From positions 2,108,001 through 2,172,000 of the forward strand of contig NZ_CP015114.1 in assembly GCF_001618885.1 (NCBI RefSeq): a stretch of 64,000 nt of DNA. Reading direction: 5' to 3'. Shown piece by piece: positions 18,601-28,600 of the stretch; the first letter of the stretch is position 1, and the number at the start of each line of letters is the position of its first letter. Origin of the DNA: Staphylococcus condimenti (GTDB lineage: Bacteria; Bacillota; Bacilli; Staphylococcales; Staphylococcaceae). Position numbers and translations under genes: made by a program. Under the pieces are notes generated by a model that saw only the letters and a list, made by a program, of their open reading frames with translations, was not told where the DNA came from and did no database searches.

Positions 18601-21600
18601 ATGTCATCACAGTACCAGTGAAAGTAACATATCCGGATGGTTCAACAGATACAGTTGATGTACACGTAACAGTATCAACACCGCAAACAGATTTGAATGA
18701 GCCAGAATATAAAGACGGTGCAGGATTGCCGGGCAGCACAGTAGAAATTGGTGCACCGACATTCACAAATCCGACAACAGGCGAATCAGTTGAAGTACCA
18801 GAAAATACAAAATTCGAAGCAGGCGACAACGCACCGGAAGGTGTAACAGTAAATCCGAACGGATCATTGAGCGTAGTAGTACCAGAAGGTGCGACACCTG
18901 GAGATGTCATCACAGTACCAGTGAAAGTAACATATCCGGATGGTTCAACAGATACAGTTGATGTACACGTAACAGTATCGACACCAGATACGACTCCACC
19001 AACTATTCAACCAATCGATGATGTGACAGTACCAGAAGATCAAGCAATCACACCGATTCCAGTAGTAACTGATGATGAAAATGCAACTGTAGATGTAAAA
19101 GATTTACCTGACGATGTCATTTACAACCCGGAAACTGGTCAAATCGAAGGAACACCGTCTACACCAGGTGAATATCAAGTAACAGTAACAGTAACAGATG
19201 AAGCTGGTAACCAAACTTCTGAAGACTTCACAATCACAGTAACAGACGCAACAGCGCCAGTTATTGAACCGATTGCAGATAATTCTTCGCTACAAGGTGC
19301 TGAAATCGATCCGATTCCAGTAGTAGTAGATGACCCAGAGGCTACTGTAGACGTAACAGGATTGCCAGAAGGTTTAGTTTATAACCCTGATACAAAACAA
19401 ATCGAAGGCACGGCAACAGTCCCTGGCACTTATGAAGTGACAGTAACTGCTACTGATAAAGCGGGCAACTCATCTGAAGAAACGTTCACATACACAGTGG
19501 TAGATACAACACCACCAATTGTAGAACCAATTGATGATGTAACAGTACCGGAAGATCAAGAAATTACACCTATCCCAGTTAAGTATACTGATGATAGTAA
19601 ATCAGAAGTATTAGTTGAAGGTCTTCCAGAAGGATTATCGTATAATCCAACAACAGGTCAAATCGAAGGAACACCTGCAACACCTGGTGAATATCCAATC
19701 ACAGTGACTGTAAAAGATGAAAAAGGTAATTCACAAGAAGTGAAATTCACAATCACAGTTGAAGATACAACGCCACCAGTTGTAAATCCAATCGATGATG
19801 TGACAGTACCAGAAGATCAAGCAATCATACCAATTCCAGTTGTAACTGATGATGAAACTGCGACTGTAGATGTAGAAGGCTTGCCGGAAGGTGTCACTTA
19901 CAATCCAGAAACAGGCCAAATCGAAGGAACGCCGACAACACCAGGAACATACCCAGTGACAGTAACAGTAACAGATGAAGCTGGTAACCAAACTTCTGAA
20001 GACTTCACAATCACAGTTAAAGATACAACGCCTCCAGTAGTAAATCCAATCGATGATGTGAAAGTGCCAGAAGATCAACCAATTATACCGATTCCAGTTG
20101 TAACGGATGATAAAACTGCAACTGTAGATGTAACAGGCTTGCCGGAAGGTGTCACTTACAATCCAGAAACAGGTCAAATCGAAGGAACACCGACGACACC
20201 AGGTGAATATCCAGTAACAGTAACAGTAACAGATGAAGCTGGTAACAAAACTGAGGAGCACTTCACAATCACAGTTGAAGATAAAACTGCACCAGATGCT
20301 CCGGTTATCAACCCAGTTAATGAAGGAGACAAAACGGTTTCAGGTACTGGCGAACCAAATGGTACAGTAACAGTAACATTCCCAGACGGATCAACAAGTA
20401 CAGGTAAAGTTGATGAAGATGGTAACTGGACTGTAAACGTACCAGAAGGCACTGAGTTGAAACCGGGCGATAAAGTTACAGCAACAGTAACAGACGAAGC
20501 AGGCAATGTTTCTGAAGAAGCAACTGTAACAGTAACTGAAAAAGATACTGTAGCTCCTGATAAACCAGTCATCAATCCAGTTGACGAAGGAGACAAAACA
20601 GTTTCAGGTACTGGCGAACCGAACGGCACAGTAACAGTAACATTCCCAGACGGGTCGACAAGTACAGGTAAAGTTGATGAAGATGGCAATTGGACTGTAA
20701 ACGTACCAGAAGGTACTACAGTTAAAAAAGGTGATAAAATCACTGCAACAATTACAGACGAAGCAGGCAATGTTTCTGAAGAAGCAACTGTAACAGTCAC
20801 AGGAAAAGATACTGTAGCTCCTGATAAACCAGTCATCAATCCAGTTGACGAAGGAGACAAAACAGTTTCAGGTACTGGCGAACCGAACGGCACAGTAACA
20901 GTAACATTCCCAGACGGGTCGACAAGTACAGGTAAAGTTGATGAAGATGGCAATTGGACTGTAAACGTACCAGAAGGTACTACAGTTAAAAAAGGTGATA
21001 AAATCACTGCAACAATTACTGACGAAGCAGGCAATGTTTCTGAAGAAGCAACTGTAACAGTCACAGGAAAAGATACTGTAGCTCCTGATAAACCAGTCAT
21101 CAATCCAGTTGACGAAGGAGACAAAACAGTTTCAGGTACTGGCGAACCGAACGGCACAGTAACAGTAACATTCCCAGACGGGTCGACAAGTACAGGTAAA
21201 GTTGATGAAGATGGCAATTGGACTGTAAACGTACCAGAAGGTACTACAGTTAAAAAAGGTGATAAAATCACTGCAACAATTACTGACGAAGCAGGCAATG
21301 TTTCTGAAGAAGCAACTGTAACAGTAACTGGAGAAGAACCAAATCAAGGTACTGATGGAGATAAAGGTGACACTGGAAACAATGGAGATAATACAACTCC
21401 AGGTAACAACACTACTCCAGGAGATAATGGTGAAACTTCTGAACCAGGTACAAACGGATCAGTAGACAACAACGGTAACCAAGGAAATACTGGAAGCACA
21501 GGTGACAACTCTGAAGCACCTGCTCCAAGCAACCAAGGTACAGATAATAATACTGCTACTGATAATGCATCTGAATTACCAAATACAGCTGTAGGAACTG

Positions 21601-21860
21601 ACGACAACGCTAATAATGGTCAAGTAGCTGTTCCAGGAATGGAAGCATCTGACAATGGCCAAGTTGTAACAGAAAATGGTGTTCCAGCAGAAGCTGCGAA
21701 CAACTCTGAAGCACCTGCTGAACAAGCTAAAGGTGATAAAGAATTACCAGAAACTGGTACAAATAACACTGGCAGCGCAACATTATTCGGCGGATTATTT
21801 GCAGCATTAGGTTCAATCCTATTGTTCAGAAAACGTCGTCAAGAGAAAAAAGATAACTAA
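15636..21860 (+). CDS. Giant YSIRK/LPETG cell-wall-anchored repeat protein (adhesin-like)
   Basis: 2,074 residues. Order: YSIRR-type signal peptide (YSIRRFTVG, 18-26; cleavage near AKA, about 46); Ala/Pro/Gln/Thr/Glu-rich low-complexity region (about 47-400); a non-repetitive region (about 420-915) with a beta-sandwich-like [10 protein letters not shown] part; two near-identical 101-residue Rib-like repeats with [11 protein letters not shown] (918-1119); five putative Ig repeats with [11 protein letters not shown] (about 1119-1548); four 88-residue Ig-like repeats with [17 protein letters not shown] (about 1549-1900); a Gly/Asn-rich linker; LPETG (2037-2041), membrane helix and RKRRQEKK tail. 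Sortase A should anchor it to the wall. AAAGGGGA sets ATG 15636; an upstream in-frame TTG (15615) is rejected. A role in adhesion or biofilm is inferred from architecture only. Confidence 0.9.
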   Translation: MRNNSHSRGFDARRQNKYSIRRFTVGTASIIVGATLLFGLGNEAKAAESEAPSTQETGNTTGQSGETPAAGEGSLEAPAADQTIDKTASGTEDVAVAAPAETPAPDVKAEQPVKAQETNAEQPPAATEVKPEAPKVQDAPVIEQPQNVEAPKVQDAPVIEKSQNVEAPQAEQVQAPKGEATQAPVQTEQQKTPAQADTATDNSKPVQADAPTSSVQDSSAKPAADNSTVVEEKGTTETPNKGTQATDNQQVPTEKGSTSLSADQKPQTTTAESGTATPLKQQLNNDSVTTNDTTSGAQNQKLTAVDQPAATGKVAAAPVNGQALANDGQIDSAKVDVSDPAVYKAIQESSQQKDASTIQATAESAPATRQLTFNSFAVAPSSTKQVAQNNVSAPQTNTLALAKAFAAAPPSVKEELEASAIYSPGTWMQTYGYQGNAVVMREGSKYNNTSNQEPIAGVKVYLQWTDKTGYVSPVYYTISGEDGRYVFDLSKAQTDASGKQHTFNLAADPQIALRTWAESPDPTLNVVKEGDSIRGFHNRLQRVNESWDFTAGINRVVTSQVILEEKPLQNDWLIKPEAQWETSGTSDGIWANTGDYGKVSGSVWYDLTAPYGSDARWIMKDTSDVNATGVKVVASYVNDQVAILFDNWKKANPNATIEDFRSAQQQIVNDYQATNGVGSHIAESVVGTVDKNGDYYIPFRGLYGISPYQQYSGAPISKTISDAEFGTLVKDADISHSNLMAWNGTIGQKHRHINSDYMYIVPIIENTPTFSNNYYNNMFTTADVSRDINDAKMLSSYNGSSQDFAFVTTNPMHDISVEGSDAEVAKPGDVLVSKTDGLFPGTEYQIQWFKDGVAVGSPVTVTAAADGTVKSVPLTVPTDLNTKAIYTSGVFSQGVSTTSTGTALALDSISAEPFVIADLNEPEYKDGAGLPGSTVEIGAPTFTNPTTGESVEVPENTKFEAGDNAPEDVTVNPNGSLSVVVPEGAAPGDVITVPVKVTYPDGSTDTVDVHVTVSTPQTDLNEPEYKDGAGLPGSTVEIGAPTFTNPTTGESVEVPENTKFEAGDNAPEGVTVNPNGSLSVVVPEGATPGDVITVPVKVTYPDGSTDTVDVHVTVSTPDTTPPTIQPIDDVTVPEDQAITPIPVVTDDENATVDVKDLPDDVIYNPETGQIEGTPSTPGEYQVTVTVTDEAGNQTSEDFTITVTDATAPVIEPIADNSSLQGAEIDPIPVVVDDPEATVDVTGLPEGLVYNPDTKQIEGTATVPGTYEVTVTATDKAGNSSEETFTYTVVDTTPPIVEPIDDVTVPEDQEITPIPVKYTDDSKSEVLVEGLPEGLSYNPTTGQIEGTPATPGEYPITVTVKDEKGNSQEVKFTITVEDTTPPVVNPIDDVTVPEDQAIIPIPVVTDDETATVDVEGLPEGVTYNPETGQIEGTPTTPGTYPVTVTVTDEAGNQTSEDFTITVKDTTPPVVNPIDDVKVPEDQPIIPIPVVTDDKTATVDVTGLPEGVTYNPETGQIEGTPTTPGEYPVTVTVTDEAGNKTEEHFTITVEDKTAPDAPVINPVNEGDKTVSGTGEPNGTVTVTFPDGSTSTGKVDEDGNWTVNVPEGTELKPGDKVTATVTDEAGNVSEEATVTVTEKDTVAPDKPVINPVDEGDKTVSGTGEPNGTVTVTFPDGSTSTGKVDEDGNWTVNVPEGTTVKKGDKITATITDEAGNVSEEATVTVTGKDTVAPDKPVINPVDEGDKTVSGTGEPNGTVTVTFPDGSTSTGKVDEDGNWTVNVPEGTTVKKGDKITATITDEAGNVSEEATVTVTGKDTVAPDKPVINPVDEGDKTVSGTGEPNGTVTVTFPDGSTSTGKVDEDGNWTVNVPEGTTVKKGDKITATITDEAGNVSEEATVTVTGEEPNQGTDGDKGDTGNNGDNTTPGNNTTPGDNGETSEPGTNGSVDNNGNQGNTGSTGDNSEAPAPSNQGTDNNTATDNASELPNTAVGTDDNANNGQVAVPGMEASDNGQVVTENGVPAEAANNSEAPAEQAKGDKELPETGTNNTGSATLFGGLFAALGSILLFRKRRQEKKDN
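18387..18992 (+). repeat. Two tandem Rib-like repeats, 303-bp period
   Basis: The unit starting GATTTAAATGAGCC (18387) recurs at 18690. The two copies are almost identical in DNA, with few substitutions (for example GCAGCACCA versus GCGACACCT). Confidence 0.85.
20544..21335 (+). repeat. Three near-identical 264-bp Ig-like repeats
   Basis: Units begin at 20544, 20808 and 21072 with GATACTGTAGCTCCTGATAA. The first two differ by as little as ACA versus ACT near the end of the unit. A more diverged fourth unit precedes them (from 20280). Confidence 0.85.
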
Positions 21861-21891
21861 TTTTTAAAAATAATAAATATTGAATAAGTTA

Positions 21892-21926
21892 TCGAGAGGC
21901 GCGTCCTTATAGGGCGCGTCTCTTTT
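21892..21926 (+). terminator. Terminator of the first giant surface gene
   Basis: GAGAGGCGCGTCC (21894-21906) pairs with GGGCGCGTCTC (21912-21922) across TTATA, using two G-T pairs, then TTTTT. Confidence 0.85.
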
Positions 21927-22149
21927 TCTGTGCATTTATAAAATGTATTCGTTTTCAAATAATGTTACGCCACGTGTTTCATATATTTTAGAAAGGACAT
22001 AATAACACTAAGGTGCATTATTTAAAAAAATAAATATCGTAAGTCTAGCTATTATATAGCGTTTAATTAAAAATTATAGATTACTATGTTATAAAAAACA
22101 TACATCTTATTTATTAATGTACCTGAAAAAGAAAGGGGAAATGCAATAC

Positions 22150-22476
22150 ATGAAAAAGAAACGTAGTGCATTTATGGCAGACGCAAGACGTAGTAACAGA
22201 TATTCCATAAGAAAATTCACATTAGGAACTGCATCTATCATTGTAGGTGCAACTTTAGTATTTGGTATTGGAGGAGAGGCACGAGCAGCAGAAGTTAATA
22301 ATTCGTCCCAGAATGGCTCTTCAAATAATGGTCAATCAGAAGACGGTAATCAAACTGGAGAAGCAAGTCAACAAGCTCCCGACAACACAACTACATCAAC
22401 AACAAATGATGGGCAACAAACAAATACACTAGCACAACAATCTGATCAAAGTGATAGTGCAACTGCAGAACAATAA
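22150..22476 (+). CDS. N-terminal fragment of the interrupted giant surface protein
   Basis: 108 residues: YSIRK signal peptide plus the start of the Gln/Ser/Thr-rich region, ending TAEQ. As translated it would be secreted without any wall anchor, so it probably has no adhesive function. It shares its frame with the downstream part; see the pseudogene entry for the whole. Confidence 0.55.
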   Translation: MKKKRSAFMADARRSNRYSIRKFTLGTASIIVGATLVFGIGGEARAAEVNNSSQNGSSNNGQSEDGNQTGEASQQAPDNTTTSTTNDGQQTNTLAQQSDQSDSATAEQ

Positions 22477-22620
22477 CCAGAACAAAGCGCAACTGCACCA
22501 TCACAGAATAAAGAAGATACATCAACGTCAGAAAATACTCAACCACCACAACAATCTGCAGATAGTGCTAGCAATGAAACTCAAACACCAGAATCCACTA
22601 CATCAGCTGATAAAGAAACG

Positions 22621-25600
22621 GTGAAAGATAGTAATTCAACATCTGAAACTAATCAGAAAGAAGACAGTACTGTAAATAAAGAAGATGCATCAACACCAGA
22701 TTCAGGAACAAACCAAGTTAAACAAGAGACTCAAAATACACCACAACAAGAAACTGCTAAACAAGTGGATCAACCACAATCAGTGCCGCAAACTGATCAA
22801 TCTAAAGCAACTGATACTCAAACAGCAGAATCACAACAAGTTAATCTTCAAACAAAACAAACAACTACAAATACAAAAGAAGCGGCTGCTGAAAGTAATA
22901 TAACAAAACCAACTGAACAACCGACAGGTCAAACACTGCAAAATACAGAACCACAATCAAAATCTGATCAAACAAGTTTACCTCAACCTGAGTCAAATAT
23001 AGAAAATAGTAATACACCGCAGACTCAGACATTAGAAGCTGTTGATAACACTTCATCTAATACTGTGAATCCTGATTCGGTTTCAACAGATGGTACTGCT
23101 TCGACAAATGCCGACGCTGGCGGTTTAGCTAATAACCAACAAGTTCAAAAATTGGCTGATGAAGCAGGCGTTCAAGCTACAGATTCTCCTGAAGTTGCTA
23201 TGGCTAAAATGTTACAGCAATCTTCTAATAATAAAGATGCAAATACAATTCAAGCGACTGCTCCACAAGGTGCAACTACACGCAGAATGATGCGTGCTAT
23301 GGTTACACCAGAATCAACGACATCGAATACAAATACAAATTCAACATCATCGCAACCAACAGGAAATGCAGCAGCGCAAGTTCAAACATTTTCATCTCCA
23401 GCACAAGCTAATACAACTCCGATTGTAGCGGATGCTTTAGCAGACGGTTATATCAAATCTACTACAGATGCGACTAACGCTGCACATACACTTTCTGGAC
23501 GTGCATGGGTAGTTGATCATGGTACTCCAGCTACAATGTCCAATGGATTAACTCCTGTTCCAGAAGGTACGAATGTTTACATGCAATGGATAGACACTGA
23601 TGGCGCAGTATCACCAGTTTATACTGCGAAAACTACAAATAAATTGGGCAGTAGTGATGGCAGTCAAGTCGGCCCTGGTGCATATGCATTCGATTTACGT
23701 CAAGGATGGACTGACTTAAACGGTAAAACACATACCTATTCAGCTATAGGAAGCCAAGATTATCGTTTATGGATTAATGATTATCAAACAGAAAACGGAA
23801 ATACAGCAACAATGCTGCGTCAAGCTGGCGGATTCTTCCCAGGTTCGTACGTTGGCTCTGCAACAAGTTCAAACTTAGGACAATTCCCATTAGCTGGAAC
23901 GAATATGCAGCGTACTGGCATTTATATGGCAGTAAAACCTACTTCAGGCTATATGACAAAACCGGATGCAGAGCAAATTCATGATACACTTGGACCAATA
24001 AATGCTCCGAGTGTTAACTTAGCTGCTAAAAATTCTGTAAGCGGTAATGTATGGTTAGAAACTGGCGCTGGTGACCAAGCTAACTCAGGCACTGGACCTA
24101 ATAAAAACCTTGCTTTAGGAGATAAAGTGGCTGCAGGTTACAGAGTTGTGATGTCTTCATTAACTAAAGATGGTGCAAAAGATTATGATGCTAAAGTCAA
24201 CAGCTTACCGCAAGACCAACGTTCAGCTGCGGCGAAATCTTTATTGGAAGCACATCCAGAATATATTTCTGCAACGGTTTATGGTGAAACAGATGCAAAC
24301 GGTAATTATACTTTACGATTTCCAGCTGGTACTTTAGATACAAGTCATATGTATGGTTATGTAGAAGACCCAAATGGCAATATCGTCAATACGTATTCAT
24401 CGTTTACAAGTCCGCAATTCCAAGCACCAAATAATAATTTATCGTGGACGCCGCAAACATCACCTGCTCAAAACTTAGTGGCAAACCCTATGTGGTATAA
24501 CGTTAACTTTGCGGTCGTGCCAACTTCTAATGTAACCATTGATGTGCTTAATTATAATGCGACGACAACACCAGCAGCACCTGGCAGTAATGTATCAATA
24601 GCATTACCAGGTACTACATTATCACCGCTTCCAACCCACATCGAATGGAGAGACTCAACTGGCAAAGTAATCTCAAAAACTGCAGACTTTACAACCATCG
24701 ATGAAGGTGAAGCGTTAGGTGGCTTTAAAGTACCAACAGATGCAAAAGCAGGCAGTATTTACACAGCTTATCTTGTATCTGGAGGCAATGACGTATCAGC
24801 GGATTCATTTATTGTACAAACTTACAATAAAGCATACGATCCAACCGCGACACCAGTGAATAATCAGTACAATACACCTACAACATCAGATCAAGTAACA
24901 GGCAGCGTCACAATTCCAAACTATCCAGCTGATCAACCAGCACCGAAAATTACAGTTAACGATTCATCGTTATTACCTGATGGTAAGACACCAGGAACAG
25001 TTAATGTACCAGTAACTGTCACATATCCAGACGGCACTACAGATACGGTCAATGTTCCAGTTACAACAGCAGAACCGCAAAATAACAGCTATGAACCAAC
25101 AACGTATCCAGTGAACAACCCTAATGGTACACCGACAACAGAAGACCAAGTTAAAGATAATGTAACAGTACCGAATTATCCGACAGACGGTCCGCAACCG
25201 CAAGTGACAGTAGATGATCCTTCATCATTACCAGATGGCACAACACCAGGAACAGTAAAAGTACCAGTGACAGTCACATATCCGGATGGTACAACAGACC
25301 ACGTAGATGTAGATGTCACAACAGGAGCAACAGACGCAGCACAATATAACCCAACAGCAGATCCTGTCAATAATAACTTTGGCACACCAACAACAGCAGA
25401 AGATGTTACCAAGAATGTTAAAGTTCCAGATTATCCGACAGATGCAGCACAACAACCAACAATTACTGTAGAAGATCCATCAACATTGCCAGATGGTACA
25501 ACACCAGGTACAACGGATGTTTCAGTGATTGTCACATATCCAGACGGCACAATTGATCATATTACAGTGCCTGTTACAACAGGTAATCCGCAAGCAGACA

Positions 25601-28600
25601 CATACACGCCTGAAACAAAAGATATTACAAATCCAAGCGGTACGCCTACAACAGAAAATCAAATTAAAGATAATGTAACAGTACCGAATTATCCAGCAGA
25701 CGGGCCACAACCGACAATCACAATAGATGAAGGTACAGTATTGCCAGACGGTAATACACCAGGCACAGTAGAAGTACCTGTCACAATCACATATCCAGAT
25801 GGTTCAAAAGACCAAGCAACAGTCAACGTAACGACTACACCAGTTACAGCACTGCAATATGAACCAACAGCAGAACCAATCACAAAACCGCACGGCACAC
25901 CAACAACAGCAGAAGACGTTATCAGCAATGTATCTGTACCAGACTATCCGACAGACGGCCCGCAGCCGACAATTACAATAGATGAAGGTACAACATTACC
26001 AGACGGCAATACAACAGGAACTGAAAATATTCCAGTGACTGTAACGTATCCGGACGGTTCTATTGATAAAGTTGTTGTGCCCGTAACAACGCAACCTTCA
26101 ACAGCAGAAGAATACGATCCGACAACAGGCACAATTACTCACAATTTCGGTACGCCGACAACAGAAAATGAAGTTGTAAACAGTGTGACAGTACCAGGCT
26201 ACCCAACAGATGGCGAACAACCAGTCGTTACAGTAGATGATCCATCTAATTTACCGGATGGCCAAACAACTGGTTCAGTGAAAGTACCAGTCACAGTCAC
26301 ATATCCGGACGGTTCCAAAGATCAAATAGAAGTCACTGTTAATACAGGTGATTCACAAGCGGTTCGATATGATCCAGAATCAAAACCAATGAACAATCCT
26401 TATGGAGACCCTGTTACAGAAAATCAAGTAACAGATAATGTAACCGTACCAAATTATCCATCGACAGCAGATCAACAACCTACAGTGACAGTGGATGACC
26501 CATCAAGCTTGCCGGACGGTAATACACCAGGTACAACAAATGTACCAGTAACGGTGACATATCCAGATGGTACAACTGATCACACAACTGTCGAAGTAAC
26601 AATTGGAGAAAAGAATTCTGACACTTATGACCCAACAGCAAATCCAATCAATAATAAATATGGTACGCCAACAACTGCAGACCAAGTAATTGGTAATGTA
26701 AGTGTTCCTGATTATCCGACAGAAGGGCCACAACCAGTCATTACAGTAGACGACCCAACAAACTTGCCGAACGGACAAACAACAGGCACAGCAGAAGTAC
26801 CAGTTACAGTGACATATCCAGATGGTACAACTGATCATATTAATGTTCAGGTCAATACGGGTGATTCAGATGCTGCAAATTATAATCCGGTAACACAACC
26901 AGTAGATAACCCTTACGGCACTCCAACAATACCGGATCAAGTAATTAAAAATGTAACAGTACCGAATTATCCAGCAGATGCTGAACCACCAGTGGTTTCA
27001 GTAGATAATCCAGAAAATCTGCCTAATGGCACAACTACAGGAACAGTAGAAGTTCCGGTAACTGTAACGTATCCAGATGGCACAACAGATCATACAACTG
27101 TAACCGTGAATACAGGTGATTCATTAGCAACAACAAATGAACCGACAGCTTTACCTGTGACACATCAATTCGGAGATCCTACTTCAACAGACGAAGTAAT
27201 CAACAATGTGTCTGTTCCTAATTATCCTGAGGGACAAACACCTCCGACAATTACAATTGATGAAGGTACAGTACTTCCAAACGGAACAGTACCTGGTACA
27301 ACTGAAGTGCCAGTTACAGTGACATACCCGGATGGATCAACAGACCATATAACAGTACCGGTTACAACTCAACCGGCAGCGCCTGTTGTTAATCCAGTCG
27401 AAGCAGGTTCAACAGAAGTAACGGGAACTGGTTATCCAGAAGGTACAGTGACTGTCACATTACCAGATGGTACAACTGAGACAGCAACTGTTGATCCTTC
27501 AGGTAATTGGAAAGTAGAAACAGATAATCCATTGAAAGATAGTGATGTTGTGAATGCTACACAAACAGTAGGCACAACTAATGATGGTCAACCAAACACG
27601 TCACCTGTCGGTACAACAACAGTAGAAGATACAAAAGCACCGTCAGCACCGCCAATCAATCCAATTGAATCAGGTTCAACGGAAGTGACAGGTACAGGAG
27701 AACCAGGCAGTACGGTGACTGTGACGTTCCCAGACGGCACAACAGGAACAGGCACAGTGGATAATGACGGAAATTGGACAGTAGATGTACCAGAAGGCAC
27801 AACGTTGAACAATGGAGATAAAGTCACTGCGAACGAAACAGATAAAGCAGGCAACACATCTACAGATACGACAGCGAAAGTAACTGATACAACAGCACCA
27901 GATGCACCGCCAATCAATCCGGTCGAAGCAGGTTCAACAGAAGTAACCGGTACAGGCACACCGGGAGATACGGTGACAGTGACATTCCCGGATGGCACAA
28001 CAGATACAGTAAAAGTAGACGAGGACGGAAACTGGACAGTGCCGGTACCAGAAGGCACAACGCTGAATAACGGAGACAAAGTGAAAGCGAATGAGACAGA
28101 TGAAGCGGGCAATACGTCTCCTACAAATGCGTCGACAGTCACAGACACGCAAGCACCGGACGCACCTGTGATTAATCCAGTCGAAGCAGGTTCAACAGAA
28201 GTGACAGGTACAGGAGAACCAGACAGTACGGTAACCGTGACATTCCCAGACGGCACAACAGGAACAGGTACAGTGGACAATGACGGAAACTGGTCAGTGC
28301 CGGTACCAGAAGGTACAACGTTGAATAATGGAGATGAAGTTACTGCGAATGAAACAGATGAAGCAGGCAACACATCTACAGATACAACAGCGACAGTGAC
28401 AGACACACAAGCACCAGATACACCTGTGATTAATCCAGTCGAAGCAGGTTCAACAGAAGTGACAGGTACAGGAGAACCAGACAGTACGGTAACCGTGACA
28501 TTCCCAGACGGCACAACAGGAACAGGTACAGTGGACAATGATGGTAATTGGACAGTACCGGTACCAGAAGGAAAAACATTGAACAATGGAGATGAAGTTA

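Noticed and set aside
20174-21298. Long antisense open frame opposite the Ig-like repeats of the first surface gene
   Set aside because: It mirrors the repeat structure of the sense gene (Ser/Val/Pro-rich), has no ribosome site, and arises from codon bias in the repeats. The same holds for 27588-28949 and the frames around 18290-18913 and 29343-29576.
21590-21604. Second LPXTG-like motif (LPNTA) in the first giant protein
   Set aside because: It lacks the Gly and is followed by a long hydrophilic stretch; the true signal is LPETG at 21744-21758.
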